The notes under the pieces: generated by a model | Database searches by the model: none | What the model saw: only the letters and a program-made list of their open reading frames with translations | Told to the model about the DNA's origin: nothing | Part shown: positions 1-8,678 of the stretch, in pieces | Numbering within the stretch: the stretch's first letter is position 1 | Layout: each line of letters begins with the position of its first letter | Made by a program: the position numbers and the translations under genes | Source of the DNA: an uncultured Rhizobiaceae group bacterium | Lineage (GTDB): Bacteria > Pseudomonadota > Alphaproteobacteria > Rhizobiales > Rhizobiaceae | Direction of reading: 5' to 3' | Length of the DNA: 64,000 nucleotides | NCBI GenBank assembly: GCA_947501445.1 | Contig: CANMVS010000003.1 | Location: 310,001-374,000 of the forward strand

Positions 1-315
1 GTAACAAGGCTGGATGAGCGTTTGCGTGAAGGTGAAGACCTGGAAAACGCCGCGACCGGTGCCAGCCGTGATCGGCTGCGCGCGGTGCTTTTGACCTCTT
101 TGACGACGATTGGCGGCCTGTTACCATTGCTGTTTGAAAGAAGCCTGCAGGCACAATTCCTGCTGCCAATGGCCGTTACAATTGTATTCGGGCTTGCCAT
201 GGCAACACTGCTGGTGCTGTTCCTGGTGCCGGCCCTGGTCGCCATAGGACAGGATATTCGCAATCTGTTTGTTGCTGTATTCGGGCATGAGCAGAAAATA
301 AGCAGCGCTTCCTGA
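1..315 (+). CDS. RND family efflux transporter permease, C-terminal end (partial)
   Basis: The reading frame is open from the first base, so this is the last 104 codons of a gene that begins outside the window. The peptide has the layout of the end of an RND (resistance-nodulation-division) inner-membrane pump: an amphipathic Arg/Glu-rich stretch, then LLTSLTTIGGLLPLLFE, then a long hydrophobic segment ending in LVLFLVPAL, which matches the last two membrane helices of AcrB/CusA-like pumps. RND pumps use the proton gradient to export drugs, metals or lipids through a periplasmic adaptor and an outer-membrane channel. The substrate cannot be told from this fragment. It ends 37 bp from the convergent trkH gene. 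Confidence 0.8.
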   Translation, partial: VTRLDERLREGEDLENAATGASRDRLRAVLLTSLTTIGGLLPLLFERSLQAQFLLPMAVTIVFGLAMATLLVLFLVPALVAIGQDIRNLFVAVFGHEQKISSAS

Positions 316-351
316 CGATGGGTACCTAATGTAGCGTTTGTACCACGGGCA

Positions 352-1809
352 TCATGTCCGCCAGAAACGCGGCAAAAAGAGCACCAGTATTGTGAAAAGC
401 TCCAATCGACCCAGCAACATACCGGCTGAGAGTATCCATTTGGCCTCGTCTGATAGCGGGCCATAATTGCCAGCAGGACCAATGATGCTTCCAAGCCCGG
501 GACCCACATTGGAAATTGCCGAACCGGCGCCCGAAAGTGCTGTGGTCGTATCCAGACCCGTCAGGATCAGCACGAACGCGATAACACCAAAACTCAGCAC
601 GTATAAGAACATGAAACTCATCACCGACGCGATGACGCGGTAGTCGATCGGCCTGCCATTGAATTTGGGACGAAAGATGCCGTGTGGGTACATCACCTGA
701 TTGATGTGTTGGCGAATGGCCTCAAACAGCACCTGAAACCTGAATATCTTAATCCCGCAGGACGTTGATCCGGCGCAGCCGCCGATAAACATGATCACGA
801 AGAAAAACGACGTCGCATGAGGGCCCCAAATCCCATAGTCAGTCGAGGCATAGCCGGTTCCGGTCATGATCGAGACTGTATTGAAGGCGGCAAAGCGCAG
901 ACCGTCCAACCCCAGGTGATATTCACCGTAATGGGCCATCAGCCAAGCTATAATGGTTGCAATCAACAGCGTTGCCAAAAACACGCGGACCTGGGAATCC
1001 ACAAAGAACGGGCGAACACGGCCCTGCAGCATCTGAACGTAAAGAACAAACGGGATGCAGCCCAAAATCATGAAAACAATGGTTATCCAGTCTATGGCGG
1101 CACTGTTGAAATGCCCGATCGATAAATCCTTGGTCGAAAATCCACCGGTTGCCACGGTTGTCATGGCGTGAATAACCGCATCATCAATCGGCATGCCGGC
1201 AATGAGAAACAGAATGCAGCAGGTCACTGTAAAACCGATAAAGACAAGAGTAATGGAACTGGAAATCTGTGTGGCGCGTGGCAGGATCTTCTCTGCAGTG
1301 TCAAAGGCCTCAGCGCGAAAGAGCTGCATGCCGCCAATCTGCAGCATGGGTAAAACGGCAATCGCCATCACAATGATGCCAAGCCCGCCCATCCATTGCA
1401 GCAGGCCACGCCAAAACAATATCCCTGGCGGTGCATTGTCCAGGCCATGGATTACAGTCGCACCAGTCGTCGTCAATCCGGACATGGACTCAAAAAAAGC
1501 GTCCGTATAGGTCGGCACGACACCAGACCAGAAAATCGGCAATGCCCCAAATGTAACCAGTGCAACCCAGGATACGACAGTCATCAACAGGGCTTGGCGT
1601 GTGGACAATCCTTTTGGCGTGCCGCGGGTTGCTGCAAACAGCGAAAAGCCAACAAGCATAGTCAGCAGTGACGACGCAAAAAATACCGACCAGTCCTCGT
1701 TGCCCGCAGCCAGATCGACGATCATTGGCAGAAGCATTGCGACCCCCAATGTGGCGATCAGAATGCCCGACACCAGGACGACCGGTCGAAAATCCAGGGC
1801 ACCGTTCAA
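352..1809 (-). CDS. trkH: TrkH-family potassium uptake protein
   Basis: A 485-residue polytopic membrane protein that forms the ion-conducting subunit of the Trk K+ uptake system, working with the cytoplasmic NAD-binding TrkA. All four TrkH selectivity-loop motifs are visible: TTTGAT (about residues 113-118), ATGGFST, TGTGYAS and NVGPGLGS. The length is normal for TrkH. The start codon is TTG, overlapping the stop of the upstream apaG by 4 bp (TTGA), which suggests translational coupling and one transcript. No trkA lies in the window. Family assignment is firm; the TTG start is supported mainly by the overlap. Confidence 0.92.
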   Translation of the reverse strand: MNGALDFRPVVLVSGILIATLGVAMLLPMIVDLAAGNEDWSVFFASSLLTMLVGFSLFAATRGTPKGLSTRQALLMTVVSWVALVTFGALPIFWSGVVPTYTDAFFESMSGLTTTGATVIHGLDNAPPGILFWRGLLQWMGGLGIIVMAIAVLPMLQIGGMQLFRAEAFDTAEKILPRATQISSSITLVFIGFTVTCCILFLIAGMPIDDAVIHAMTTVATGGFSTKDLSIGHFNSAAIDWITIVFMILGCIPFVLYVQMLQGRVRPFFVDSQVRVFLATLLIATIIAWLMAHYGEYHLGLDGLRFAAFNTVSIMTGTGYASTDYGIWGPHATSFFFVIMFIGGCAGSTSCGIKIFRFQVLFEAIRQHINQVMYPHGIFRPKFNGRPIDYRVIASVMSFMFLYVLSFGVIAFVLILTGLDTTTALSGAGSAISNVGPGLGSIIGPAGNYGPLSDEAKWILSAGMLLGRLELFTILVLFLPRFWRT

Positions 1810-2198
1810 TTGAGTATTCTCGTGGAGCCCGGAACATCAAGCGAGAATGCCGGAATGTCGACGAGAAAAGATTCCCCGTTCTGTCGCTCCATGCGGTATT
1901 GGCCAACCATAACACCCGATGATGTGTCCAGCGGGCAGCCGGATGAATACTCAAACTGTTCGCCAGGCTCCAATACCGGCTGCTTGCCAACGACACCCTC
2001 GCCTTTGATCTCATCCACCTGGCCGGCTGCGTCGGTTATGCGCCAATAGCGATCACGCAATTGCACGCTGTATGATGAGTGGTTGGTGATGGTGATACGA
2101 TAACCCCAAACATAGCGGCTGTCTTCCGGTTCGGATTGCTCCTCCAGATAAAATGGCTCCGCCGTGATCTCGATATTTTGTGTCGTTGCACGGTACAT
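1806..2198 (-). CDS. apaG: ApaG domain protein
   Basis: A 130-residue ApaG-fold (fibronectin type III-like) cytoplasmic protein. Visible family features are [22 protein letters not shown] and the Gly-rich [15 protein letters not shown] segment. ApaG is linked to Co2+/Mg2+ resistance and diadenosine tetraphosphate levels, but its biochemical role is unsettled. An in-frame GTG lies 12 bp upstream at 2210; I prefer the ATG at 2198 because an AGAGGG ribosome-binding site is well spaced for the ATG and touches the GTG. In rhizobia apaG often sits next to metZ; here trkH and a phosphatidyltransferase lie between or beside them. Confidence 0.9.
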   Translation of the reverse strand: MYRATTQNIEITAEPFYLEEQSEPEDSRYVWGYRITITNHSSYSVQLRDRYWRITDAAGQVDEIKGEGVVGKQPVLEPGEQFEYSSGCPLDTSSGVMVGQYRMERQNGESFLVDIPAFSLDVPGSTRILN

Positions 2199-2368
2199 GC
2201 GCGCTCGCACCCTCTTTGCCAGCTTGCTTGACCCTGCTGCATTTTACCTGGTTTGACAAACACTTTGGTAAAAAACACGCCTAACCGGTCAGGCTGAACC
2301 CTCGCGGTTAACGGGTCAATATTCAAGTTCCCTCGCTATCTGCGGCTTATATAGATCATCATGGGGAA

Positions 2369-2391
2369 AAGGTGAAACCTGTTTTCACCTT
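2369..2391. repeat. Perfect hairpin, 9-bp stem
   Basis: Arms AAGGTGAAA (2369-2377) and TTTCACCTT (2383-2391) are exact inverted repeats around a 5-base loop. No T-run follows on either strand, so it is not a standard intrinsic terminator. It lies 2 bases before the dispersed repeat copy at 2394 and may belong to that mobile unit or be an operator. Confidence 0.6.
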
Positions 2392-2393
2392 CC

Positions 2394-2495
2394 AGAGCAA
2401 TTCAGGTTTTGACGGAATCGGCAAAACCTGAATGCATCAACACAATCAATGGCCAACACCGTTGTCCCGTTTCTGACAAAACGTGAAACGGTCTA
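2394..2495 (+). repeat. Dispersed two-hairpin intergenic repeat, copy A
   Basis: About 100 bp. Hairpin 1 has 12-bp arms ATTCAGGTTTTG (2400-2411) and CAAAACCTGAAT (2422-2433). Hairpin 2 has 7-bp arms CCGTTTC (2467-2473) and GAAACGG (2485-2491). The segment between them reads GCATCAACACAATCAATGG. Closely similar copies occur at 25764-25862, 37986-38088 and 54020-54122, and a half copy at 58148-58204. It encodes no protein and behaves like a REP/MITE-type palindromic element. Confidence 0.88.
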
Positions 2496-2699
2496 ATTAA
2501 CAAGTGTCACTATGCGGACAGTTCCATGGGGCGTGAAAACCTTTGTGTATGGAGCAAGACGATGGGTGACGCAATTGTGAGAAATGATGGCTTTCGTACC
2601 AGGGTTAAACCTGTATGCATGTCACAAAAGCGCTTCGATCCATTTTTTGTTTAATTGAAACATGGTTTGGAAGTACATAGGCTTGAAAAACACAAACCG

Positions 2700-2712
2700 T
2701 TGTACGGTACAA
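2700..2712. promoter_or_regulatory. 13-bp palindrome upstream of phosphatidyltransferase gene
   Basis: TTGTACGGTACAA is an exact inverted repeat around one central base, 28 bp before the ATG of the CDP-alcohol phosphatidyltransferase. Its position fits an operator. No cognate regulator is evident, and a chance palindrome of this size cannot be excluded. Confidence 0.35.
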
Positions 2713-2740
2713 AACCGTGTTTAAACGGGGAGGACTGCAG

Positions 2741-3352
2741 ATGCTGGACGGGGCCGTCAGAAAACTCATTGACCCGACACTGGACGCTGGCGGCAGACGT
2801 ATCGCTGCGCTCGGCGTAACAGCCAACTCTGTAACGATTACCGGGTGTATTATTGGTCTGGCAGCCGCTTTTGCCATATGGCAGCACTATTATGTCGTTG
2901 GCCTTGTGCTATTGCTTGCCAGTCGTCTGTGTGATGGTCTCGATGGCGCTATTGCCAAGGTGACCGAACCGACTGATTTTGGCGGCTTTTTGGACATTGT
3001 GCTGGATTTTGTTTTCTACGGGGCGATTCCGCTTGGCTTTATTCTGGCCGATCCATCAGCCAATGGCGTTGCAGGCAGCGTTCTGATTTTCTCATTTTAT
3101 GTCAATGGAACAACATTTCTGGCCTATGCGATCATGGCCGAAAAACAGGATATGGTCAGCACTGAGCGTGGTGAGAAATCCTTGTATTTCACCACCGGTT
3201 TGGCGGAAGGCACAGAAACGATTGCGGTGCTCTCTGCTTTTTGCCTGTTTCCGCAACATTTCTCGATCGTTGCATATATCTATGCGGGTATCTGTTTTTA
3301 CACAGCGCTGTCTCGCATCATTCTTGCGAACCGTGTTTTCAACCCCCGTTGA
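2741..3352 (+). CDS. CDP-alcohol phosphatidyltransferase family protein
   Basis: A 203-residue integral membrane enzyme of the CDP-OH-P family, which joins an alcohol to a CDP-activated lipid with release of CMP. The catalytic signature is seen at residues 65-89: D65-x2-D68-G-x2-A, then G81-x3-D85-x3-D89, the four metal-binding aspartates. The usual AR after the DG is AK here (K73), a mild departure. Several hydrophobic helices follow. An in-frame GTG lies at 2717, but ATG 2741 is preferred because GGGGAGGA sits just upstream of it. The alcohol substrate (glycerol-phosphate, inositol, choline or other) cannot be told; the protein resembles uncharacterised alphaproteobacterial members rather than PgsA or PssA. 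Confidence 0.82.
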   Translation: MLDGAVRKLIDPTLDAGGRRIAALGVTANSVTITGCIIGLAAAFAIWQHYYVVGLVLLLASRLCDGLDGAIAKVTEPTDFGGFLDIVLDFVFYGAIPLGFILADPSANGVAGSVLIFSFYVNGTTFLAYAIMAEKQDMVSTERGEKSLYFTTGLAEGTETIAVLSAFCLFPQHFSIVAYIYAGICFYTALSRIILANRVFNPR

Positions 3353-3403
3353 GTTGTCAGGCCCGCTCAAATCTCTATCGGCCGGGCCCAATGTTCGCAA
3401 TAT

Positions 3404-4615
3404 TCAGACTGTATCGAGTGCTTGAAGAATATCTTCCATCAGATCATCTTCATCTTCCAGCCCGACGGATAGCCGAACGGCGGCATCCGAAATACCAAGT
3501 TCCGACCGGGCCTCCTCGGAAAGGTTCTTGTGGGTCGTTGTTGCCGGATGCGTGATGAGGCTTTTTGCGTCGCCAAGATTGTTGGATATGCGAATGATAT
3601 TGAGCCTGTTCTCAAATGCAAAAGCTGCTTGCTTGCCACCTGCAATTTCAAAAGCGACCAATGTTGAGCCGCCATGCATCTGTTTCTTGACAATATCGGC
3701 CTGCGGGTGGTCAGCGCGTCCGGGGTAGATGACCTGGTTGATGGCATTGTGTTCTGCCAAAAGGTCTGCAATGCGCGCTGCACTGTGGGTCTGTTGCCTG
3801 ACGCGGACCGGCAGGGTTTCGAGCCCCTTCATCAGGGTCCAGGCATTGAATGGCGAAAGCGATGGCCCCGTGTGGCGGAAATAATCGTGAAGGTTTTCGT
3901 CAATCCAGTCCTTTGAGGACAGGACGATGCCGCCAAGACAGCGGCCCTGTCCGTCAATATGTTTGGTTGCTGAATAGACAACCACATGGGCGCCCAGTTC
4001 CAGTGGTCTCTGGAAAAGCGGCGTTGCAAACACATTATCGACCACCAGATTGCCACCAATGCTGTCAGCCAGCGCAGCAACACCTGCAATATCGATGACT
4101 TCCAGTGTCGGATTTGTGGGGCTTTCCAGAAAAAACACTTTTGTGTTGGGTCGCACCGCATTGTGCCAGTTTTCCAGCTTTGTGCCGTCAATCAGGGTCG
4201 TTTCGATGCCATACTGTGGCATCAAGGTCTCAACGACCCAGCGACAGGAACCAAACAGCGCGCGTGCGGCAACAACATGATCACCGGCACTGACCTGACT
4301 GAGCAGTGCGGCGGAAACGGCTGCCATGCCGGATGCCATGGCCCGGGCATCCTCGGCGCCTTCCAGTGCGCACATGCGTTTTTCAAACATTTCGACGGTC
4401 GGGTTGGCATAGCGTGAATAGATGAACCCGTCATCTTCGCCCTTGAAACGTGCCTCTGCGGCTTCTGCACTGTCGTAGACAAACCCCTGGGTCAAATACA
4501 TGGCTTCACAGGTTTCGCCGAATTGTGAGCGGCTGATCCCGCTATGGATCATTTTCGTAGCAGGGCGCCAGTTGGTGTTTTCAGTGTCACCAGCCTTGAG
4601 ATTGTTATCCGTCAT
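3404..4615 (-). CDS. metZ: O-succinylhomoserine sulfhydrylase
   Basis: A 403-residue PLP enzyme of the Cys/Met metabolism family. It makes homocysteine directly from O-succinylhomoserine and sulfide in methionine biosynthesis, in the cytoplasm. The PLP-binding lysine is K218 in SATKHIDGQGR; SRYANPT, GMAAVSAALL and ESPTNP are family motifs. The length is normal. The ATG at 4615 follows GGTGAAAG. The leader carries a SAM-II riboswitch and then an intrinsic terminator, so the gene should be shut off when S-adenosylmethionine is plentiful. The family also contains cystathionine gamma-synthase and O-acetylhomoserine sulfhydrylase; the riboswitch context and alphaproteobacterial setting favour MetZ. 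Confidence 0.92.
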   Translation of the reverse strand: MTDNNLKAGDTENTNWRPATKMIHSGISRSQFGETCEAMYLTQGFVYDSAEAAEARFKGEDDGFIYSRYANPTVEMFEKRMCALEGAEDARAMASGMAAVSAALLSQVSAGDHVVAARALFGSCRWVVETLMPQYGIETTLIDGTKLENWHNAVRPNTKVFFLESPTNPTLEVIDIAGVAALADSIGGNLVVDNVFATPLFQRPLELGAHVVVYSATKHIDGQGRCLGGIVLSSKDWIDENLHDYFRHTGPSLSPFNAWTLMKGLETLPVRVRQQTHSAARIADLLAEHNAINQVIYPGRADHPQADIVKKQMHGGSTLVAFEIAGGKQAAFAFENRLNIIRISNNLGDAKSLITHPATTTHKNLSEEARSELGISDAAVRLSVGLEDEDDLMEDILQALDTV

Positions 4616-4630
4616 TTTCTTTCACCCATT

Positions 4631-4664
4631 AAAAAAACCGGCCGCACAAATAGCACGCCGGTTT
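4631..4664 (-). terminator. Intrinsic terminator in metZ leader
   Basis: Read on the minus strand: AAACCGGC, a loop of about 14 bases, GCCGGTTT, then a run of T residues. It lies between the SAM-II aptamer and the metZ start codon, so it could act as the expression platform. SAM-II switches often act on translation; here a stem plus T-run makes a transcriptional mechanism plausible. Confidence 0.75.
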
Positions 4665-4671
4665 CAACCCG

Positions 4672-4727
4672 ACCTTTTAGCTACTTGTTTAACGTGGTAG
4701 CAAGCCGGTCGGCCAAATCACCACGGG
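4672..4727 (-). promoter_or_regulatory. SAM-II riboswitch
   Basis: On the minus strand the segment contains CGTGGTGATTTGG, then GACCGGCTTGC, then CCACGTTAAACAAG followed by GCTAAAAGG. These are the conserved blocks of the SAM-II (metA-type) aptamer, a pseudoknot known from alphaproteobacterial methionine genes. CGTGG pairs with CCACG in the core stem. It lies just upstream of metZ in the right orientation. Confidence 0.9.
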
Positions 4728-4811
4728 ATAAGGGTTCTTTACAGCGCCCATATGCTTGCGTCAATCACGCTGCACTGTAAATGATAGGATGTAACCAACG
4801 AGGACTATGGC

Positions 4812-5900
4812 ATGCGTGACGCGGGAATTCTGGCGGACGAGGATATTGGAGCGTTGTTTGAGGCTGGACGTCTGATTGCGGCGCGCCCGTTGGATGGTGA
4901 TCAGATTCAACCCGCCAGCCTTGATCTGCGTCTGGGCAGGATCGCCTACCGCGTCCGCGCCAGTTTTTTACCCGGCCCGAAGAACACTGTGGTCGAAAAG
5001 CTTGATCGGCTCAAACTGCATGAGATAGATCTGTCACAGGGTGCAGTGCTTGAAACCGGCTGTGTCTACATTGTGCCGCTGCTTGAAAGTCTCGAACTGC
5101 CGCAGGAGATATCGGCCTCCGCCAACCCGAAAAGCTCGACAGGCCGACTGGATATATTCACCCGTGTCATGACTGATCACGCGCAGGAATTCGACAAGAT
5201 GCCGGCCGGTTATCATGGGCCCCTCTATCTGGAGGTCAGTCCACGCACCTTCCCTATTGTCGTGCGCACCGGATCACGTCTTTCGCAAATCAGGTTCCGG
5301 AAAGGAAACGCCGGACTGGACGAAACGGCATTGGCTGTCTTGCATGAAAACGAGGTGCTTGTCGCGTCGGAAACGCCAAATATTTCCGGTGGCGGAATTG
5401 CGCTGTCTGTCGACCTGGAGAATGGCCCTGATGGCCTGGCGGGCTACCGGGGCAAGCATCATACCGCCGTAGTTGACGTGGATAAAAAGGCCCAGCACGA
5501 TATTCTGGATTTCTGGGAACCGATCTATACCAGAGGCAACGGTTACCTCATTCTTGATCCGGATGAATTTTACATTCTTGTCTCAAGAGAGGCAGTACAT
5601 GTGCCGCCACTCTATGCGGCGGAGATGACACCATTTGATCCGTTGGTTGGAGAGTTTCGCGTTCATTATGCCGGTTTTTTCGATCCGGGCTTTGGCCATT
5701 CATCGGCTGGTGGTTCCGGCAGCCGTGCTGTTCTGGAGGTGCGCAGCCACGAAGTGCCTTTCATTCTTGACCATGGCCAGATTGTCGGTCGATTGATCTT
5801 TGAACATATGCTGCGCCGGCCACAAGCGCTGTATGGCACTGATCTGGGGTCCAACTATCAGGCCCAGGGACTTAAGCTGTCAAAGCACTTCAGGGTATAG
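4812..5900 (+). CDS. dcd: dCTP deaminase, long two-domain form
   Basis: A 362-residue protein that converts dCTP to dUTP for thymidylate synthesis. It has two dUTPase-like halves: the first holds the signature SANPKSSTGRLD (about residues 104-115) and the second holds VHYAGFFDPGFG (about residues 285-296). The double-length form is common in alphaproteobacteria; the classic E. coli enzyme is about half as long. The ATG at 4812 follows GAGGAC. The 3' end overlaps that of the convergent channel gene by 11 bp. It is divergent from metZ, with the metZ leader between them. Confidence 0.9.
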   Translation: MRDAGILADEDIGALFEAGRLIAARPLDGDQIQPASLDLRLGRIAYRVRASFLPGPKNTVVEKLDRLKLHEIDLSQGAVLETGCVYIVPLLESLELPQEISASANPKSSTGRLDIFTRVMTDHAQEFDKMPAGYHGPLYLEVSPRTFPIVVRTGSRLSQIRFRKGNAGLDETALAVLHENEVLVASETPNISGGGIALSVDLENGPDGLAGYRGKHHTAVVDVDKKAQHDILDFWEPIYTRGNGYLILDPDEFYILVSREAVHVPPLYAAEMTPFDPLVGEFRVHYAGFFDPGFGHSSAGGSGSRAVLEVRSHEVPFILDHGQIVGRLIFEHMLRRPQALYGTDLGSNYQAQGLKLSKHFRV

Positions 5901-6738
5901 TCTTGCCGTCCACGGCGGCATTTCTTTCGCGCAATTCTGCGATATCCAAGCGCAAGGCACGGATCTCGCCAAGAATGAGCTGCTGCTCATTTTGCAGAGC
6001 TTCCCGGTCGGCGGTTGCCTCTGCTTCGTGTTCAGCCTGCATGGCCGATACGATAATGCCGATAAACAAATTAAGCACGGTAAAGGATGTTGCGACAATG
6101 AAGGGCACAAAAAACGCCCAAGCCAGCGGGAAGACCTCCATCACCGGTCGCACAATGCCCATCGACCAGCTTTCCAGAGTCATGATCTGGAAAAGCGAAT
6201 AGGCCGACGCTGGTATCGATCCAAACCATTCAGGAAATGTTGCGCCATACAGCTTGGTTGCCATGACGGAGAATACGTAGAAGACCAGCCCGAGCAGCAG
6301 CACGATGGAGCCCATGCCCGGCAGCGCTGATATCAGGCCGCCAACGACCCGACGCAACGACGGCACCATGCTGACAAGCCGCAATATCCGCAATATGCGC
6401 AGGGACCGCAGGACCGAAAGGCTGCCCGTTGCGGGCAATAGCGCAACACCGACCACAATGAGGTCAAAAATGCGCCAGGGGTCCGAAAAGAATGATTGGC
6501 GATAGACTGCAAATCGGCCAAGCAGCTCAACAACAAAGATTGCCAAAATCAACTTGTCGATGAAGAACAGCACCGTGCCGAAGTTCGCAACCGCAAACGG
6601 TATGGTCTCAAGACCAAGCGTAACCGCGTTGATAACGATTATGACCGTTACGAACCATTCGAATTTTCGGCTTTCCAGCAGGGTTTTGAGTGCAAGCATA
6701 ATTTTGACCGGTGAGAAGAACAGCCCTGCAAATGGCAA
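5890..6738 (-). CDS. Voltage-gated sodium channel, NavBac type
   Basis: A 282-residue single-domain ion channel that assembles as a tetramer in the inner membrane. The S4 voltage sensor is clear, with arginines at every third place (R111, R114, R117, R120). The pore loop has TLESWS (residues 187-192), the Na+ selectivity filter known from NaChBac and NavMs. After S6 a Glu/Gln/Leu-rich tail (about 232-274) looks like the C-terminal coiled coil of this family. The upstream-most start is TTG at 6738; an ATG at 6699 (M14) is equally plausible, and neither has a good ribosome-binding site. In characterised bacteria such channels support motility, pH and Na+ homeostasis. Confidence 0.9.
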   Translation of the reverse strand: MPFAGLFFSPVKIMLALKTLLESRKFEWFVTVIIVINAVTLGLETIPFAVANFGTVLFFIDKLILAIFVVELLGRFAVYRQSFFSDPWRIFDLIVVGVALLPATGSLSVLRSLRILRILRLVSMVPSLRRVVGGLISALPGMGSIVLLLGLVFYVFSVMATKLYGATFPEWFGSIPASAYSLFQIMTLESWSMGIVRPVMEVFPLAWAFFVPFIVATSFTVLNLFIGIIVSAMQAEHEAEATADREALQNEQQLILGEIRALRLDIAELRERNAAVDGKTIP

Positions 6739-6750
6739 TGGACTATGGCG

Positions 6751-6771
6751 CTGTCAAGTCGCACTTGACAG
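6751..6771. promoter_or_regulatory. Perfect palindrome over the tRNA-Gly promoter region
   Basis: Arms CTGTCAAGT (6751-6759) and ACTTGACAG (6763-6771) are exact inverted repeats around CGC. The right arm contains TTGACA (6765-6770), a consensus -35 box for the downstream tRNA gene; GTTAAT at 6790-6795 is a weak -10 candidate with 19 bp spacing. The left arm gives the mirror-image TTGACA toward the channel gene. It could be an operator or a divergent promoter pair. Confidence 0.5.
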
Positions 6772-6827
6772 GTTTCATCATTGCTTCATGTTAATTACAG
6801 GCAGGGTGCCCGGCAAACCTGCCTCAG

Positions 6828-6901
6828 GCGGGTATGATGTAATGGCAGCCTGTAAGCTTCCCAAGCTTGACGTGCGGGTTCGATTCCCGCTACCCGCTCC
6901 A
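6828..6901 (+). tRNA. tRNA-Gly, anticodon CCC
   Basis: A full cloverleaf can be drawn: acceptor stem GCGGGTA with TACCCGC, D-arm with AATGGCAG, anticodon stem TAAGC/GCTTG around loop TTCCCAA (anticodon CCC, reading GGG), T-arm GCGGG-TTCGATT-CCCGC, discriminator T and encoded CCA. It lies between the channel gene and the LuxR-hydrolase gene. No integrase or duplicated 3' end shows it to be an integration site. Confidence 0.95.
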
Positions 6902-6950
6902 ATCTGTTTAAGGTCTTGAGTATTTTTGGCGCCGGCGGTATCAGTGGTGT

Positions 6951-8678
6951 TCACGTGTCTTGCAGCGCCAGATCGATGAATTTTTCCGTATGGGAATAGC
7001 ACAATTGGCCGCCGCCATCATGCTCTTCGACAAGATCGAGACAGTGCGCATTATGTGCGGCAAATTCGCGAACGCCCTCAATGGGGACGTTGGGATCATG
7101 GGATCCGTGGTAAAGGGTAACCGGGGTCTTGAGGTTCCGTATCTCTTCAGACCAGTTCTGAAATGCTTCGACCATTTCCTGGACACCCGCACCCAGACCC
7201 TGTTGTGTTGTCTGATTAGCGCCTGCCCGAATTGATGCAACCACATCCGGGTCGCCTAATATGGTGCAGTCAGAGGTTGAGTTTTGGTACATCCTTTGCA
7301 AAAAGGATGCACCATGAGAGCGTACAAGCAGGCCGTAGCCGGTTCCCAAAATGAGTTTGGCGATGGGGTAGGATACGATTGAGGCACTCATCAATGCGGT
7401 TGTCCATTTGGAGACAATGCTTTTGCCTTCGATATATTCGCGTGGGATCATGCCATTGGCCAGAACACCGCGACTGAACCGGTCGGGCAGTCGGGCCAGC
7501 AGATTGTAAAATGGGCGCGCAGCTGAAGCGCGGGCAATACAGGGGCAATTCTCAATCTCAAGGCTATCCAATATGGCTCGCACGTCACTGGCAATGCAGT
7601 CGTGCAGGTCCTGTCCCTTTGAAGGCGGGCTCGTTCCACCATATCCGGGGCGCATCAGACTGATCAGCAGGATGCCGCGATTACGCAATAGTCGTTCTAC
7701 AACTGGAGTTATGCCGTGGCCGAAAAGGCTGGGCAGGCTCAGCACGGGCTGGCCTGTTTCATCGCCGCTCAGGGCCAATTCAACAATGCGGCCATTGGAT
7801 CGGGGCAATGTCATGGTCCGGCAAAGCTTGCGGTTACTGCTCTGCTGGTCCTTAATCGGATTACCGATAAGCGACATCAGGCTGAACGATAATCGGAACA
7901 GTTCCGTTTGAGAAGCGCAGCCGGTTTTTTCCAAAATCCGTTGAAACTGATTGCGTATCGTCACATAGGACCGCCCGCGTTGGGTGGCTATATCCCGCAA
8001 TGCGCTTCCTTCCAGAAACGCGCTTGCAATTTCTGTCTCCGTCGACGTGAAATCAAATTTATTGGCCATTACCGCTGCAGTTGATCGTACGTCCGGTGGG
8101 ACAATGAACAGCACAAGGAAATGGGCTTCCTGCTCGATATCTGTATCAATTTTTGATATTACCAGAACCACTGATCCGCTGGAGTGGCTGGTCTTTGCCT
8201 GAACCAGATAAAATGTTGACGGCTTGTCTTTCCCCTTTTGTTGCAGCAGGCCTTCTATGTTGTTTTCATTGGTAAATCGGATGCCACAGCTTGAAAGGCT
8301 GCGGCCCGGTATCAGGTTCTCTGATCGGCTGGCAAATTCATTGACTTTTTTTATGATACCGGAACCGTTGACCAGAGCGGCGCCGCATTCATGTTGCCCA
8401 AGATCACCTCCGGACGACTCCTGTCCGGTCTCAAGAAAACTCTGAACGGCATAGGACGCGTAGCGCTCAAAATCTGTAAAAATGCGATGATTGGGCAGAC
8501 TATCGGTATCGTTTTCATCAATCAGCAACTGCCAGGCTTCCAAAAACGCGCTGTAATCGTCCAGATTACGCATCGCCAGATCATGCTTGTGCAGCAAATC
8601 CGCCTGTTTTGATGACAGCCGTTTTTCCATCTCACCAGAATCCCGCCCAGTTCCCTGATTACAGCCGCAGGTTAGCAT
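6951..8678 (-). CDS. LuxR-type helix-turn-helix / alpha-beta hydrolase fusion
   Basis: A 575-residue cytoplasmic protein with three parts. Residues about 80-200 look like a sensor domain of uncertain type. Residues about 208-262 form a LuxR-type DNA-binding domain (FTSTETEIASAFLEG, then RGRSYVTIRNQFQRILEKTG). Residues about 295-570 are an alpha/beta hydrolase with RPGYGGTSPP and an acid-loop HGSHDPNVP. The nucleophile region reads IARASAARP in place of the usual G-x-S-x-G, so the serine remains but the glycines of the elbow do not; a binding rather than catalytic role is possible. The ATG at 8678 gives the longest form; M17 at 8630, behind GGTGAG, is also likely. It is divergent from the giant autotransporter gene with a 109-bp gap, so it may regulate it. 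Confidence 0.8.
   Translation of the reverse strand: MLTCGCNQGTGRDSGEMEKRLSSKQADLLHKHDLAMRNLDDYSAFLEAWQLLIDENDTDSLPNHRIFTDFERYASYAVQSFLETGQESSGGDLGQHECGAALVNGSGIIKKVNEFASRSENLIPGRSLSSCGIRFTNENNIEGLLQQKGKDKPSTFYLVQAKTSHSSGSVVLVISKIDTDIEQEAHFLVLFIVPPDVRSTAAVMANKFDFTSTETEIASAFLEGSALRDIATQRGRSYVTIRNQFQRILEKTGCASQTELFRLSFSLMSLIGNPIKDQQSSNRKLCRTMTLPRSNGRIVELALSGDETGQPVLSLPSLFGHGITPVVERLLRNRGILLISLMRPGYGGTSPPSKGQDLHDCIASDVRAILDSLEIENCPCIARASAARPFYNLLARLPDRFSRGVLANGMIPREYIEGKSIVSKWTTALMSASIVSYPIAKLILGTGYGLLVRSHGASFLQRMYQNSTSDCTILGDPDVVASIRAGANQTTQQGLGAGVQEMVEAFQNWSEEIRNLKTPVTLYHGSHDPNVPIEGVREFAAHNAHCLDLVEEHDGGGQLCYSHTEKFIDLALQDT

Larger units (their letters stand above)
2199..2740. other. Intergenic region with hairpin, dispersed repeat and palindrome
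   Basis: About 540 bp between the divergent apaG and the phosphatidyltransferase gene, with no convincing reading frame. It holds a perfect 9-bp-stem hairpin (2369-2391), one full copy of the dispersed two-hairpin repeat (2394-2495) and a 13-bp palindrome close to the downstream gene (2700-2712). Promoters for both flanking genes must lie here, but I could not assign convincing -35/-10 pairs. Confidence 0.7.

Noticed and set aside
3360-3388. Hairpin GGCCCG...CGGGCC between the phosphatidyltransferase and metZ genes as a bidirectional terminator
   Set aside because: Short stem with a long loop and no T-run on either strand.
6828-6901. tRNA-Gly as an integration site for the following LuxR/autotransporter region
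   Set aside because: No integrase and no duplicated tRNA 3' end was seen downstream.
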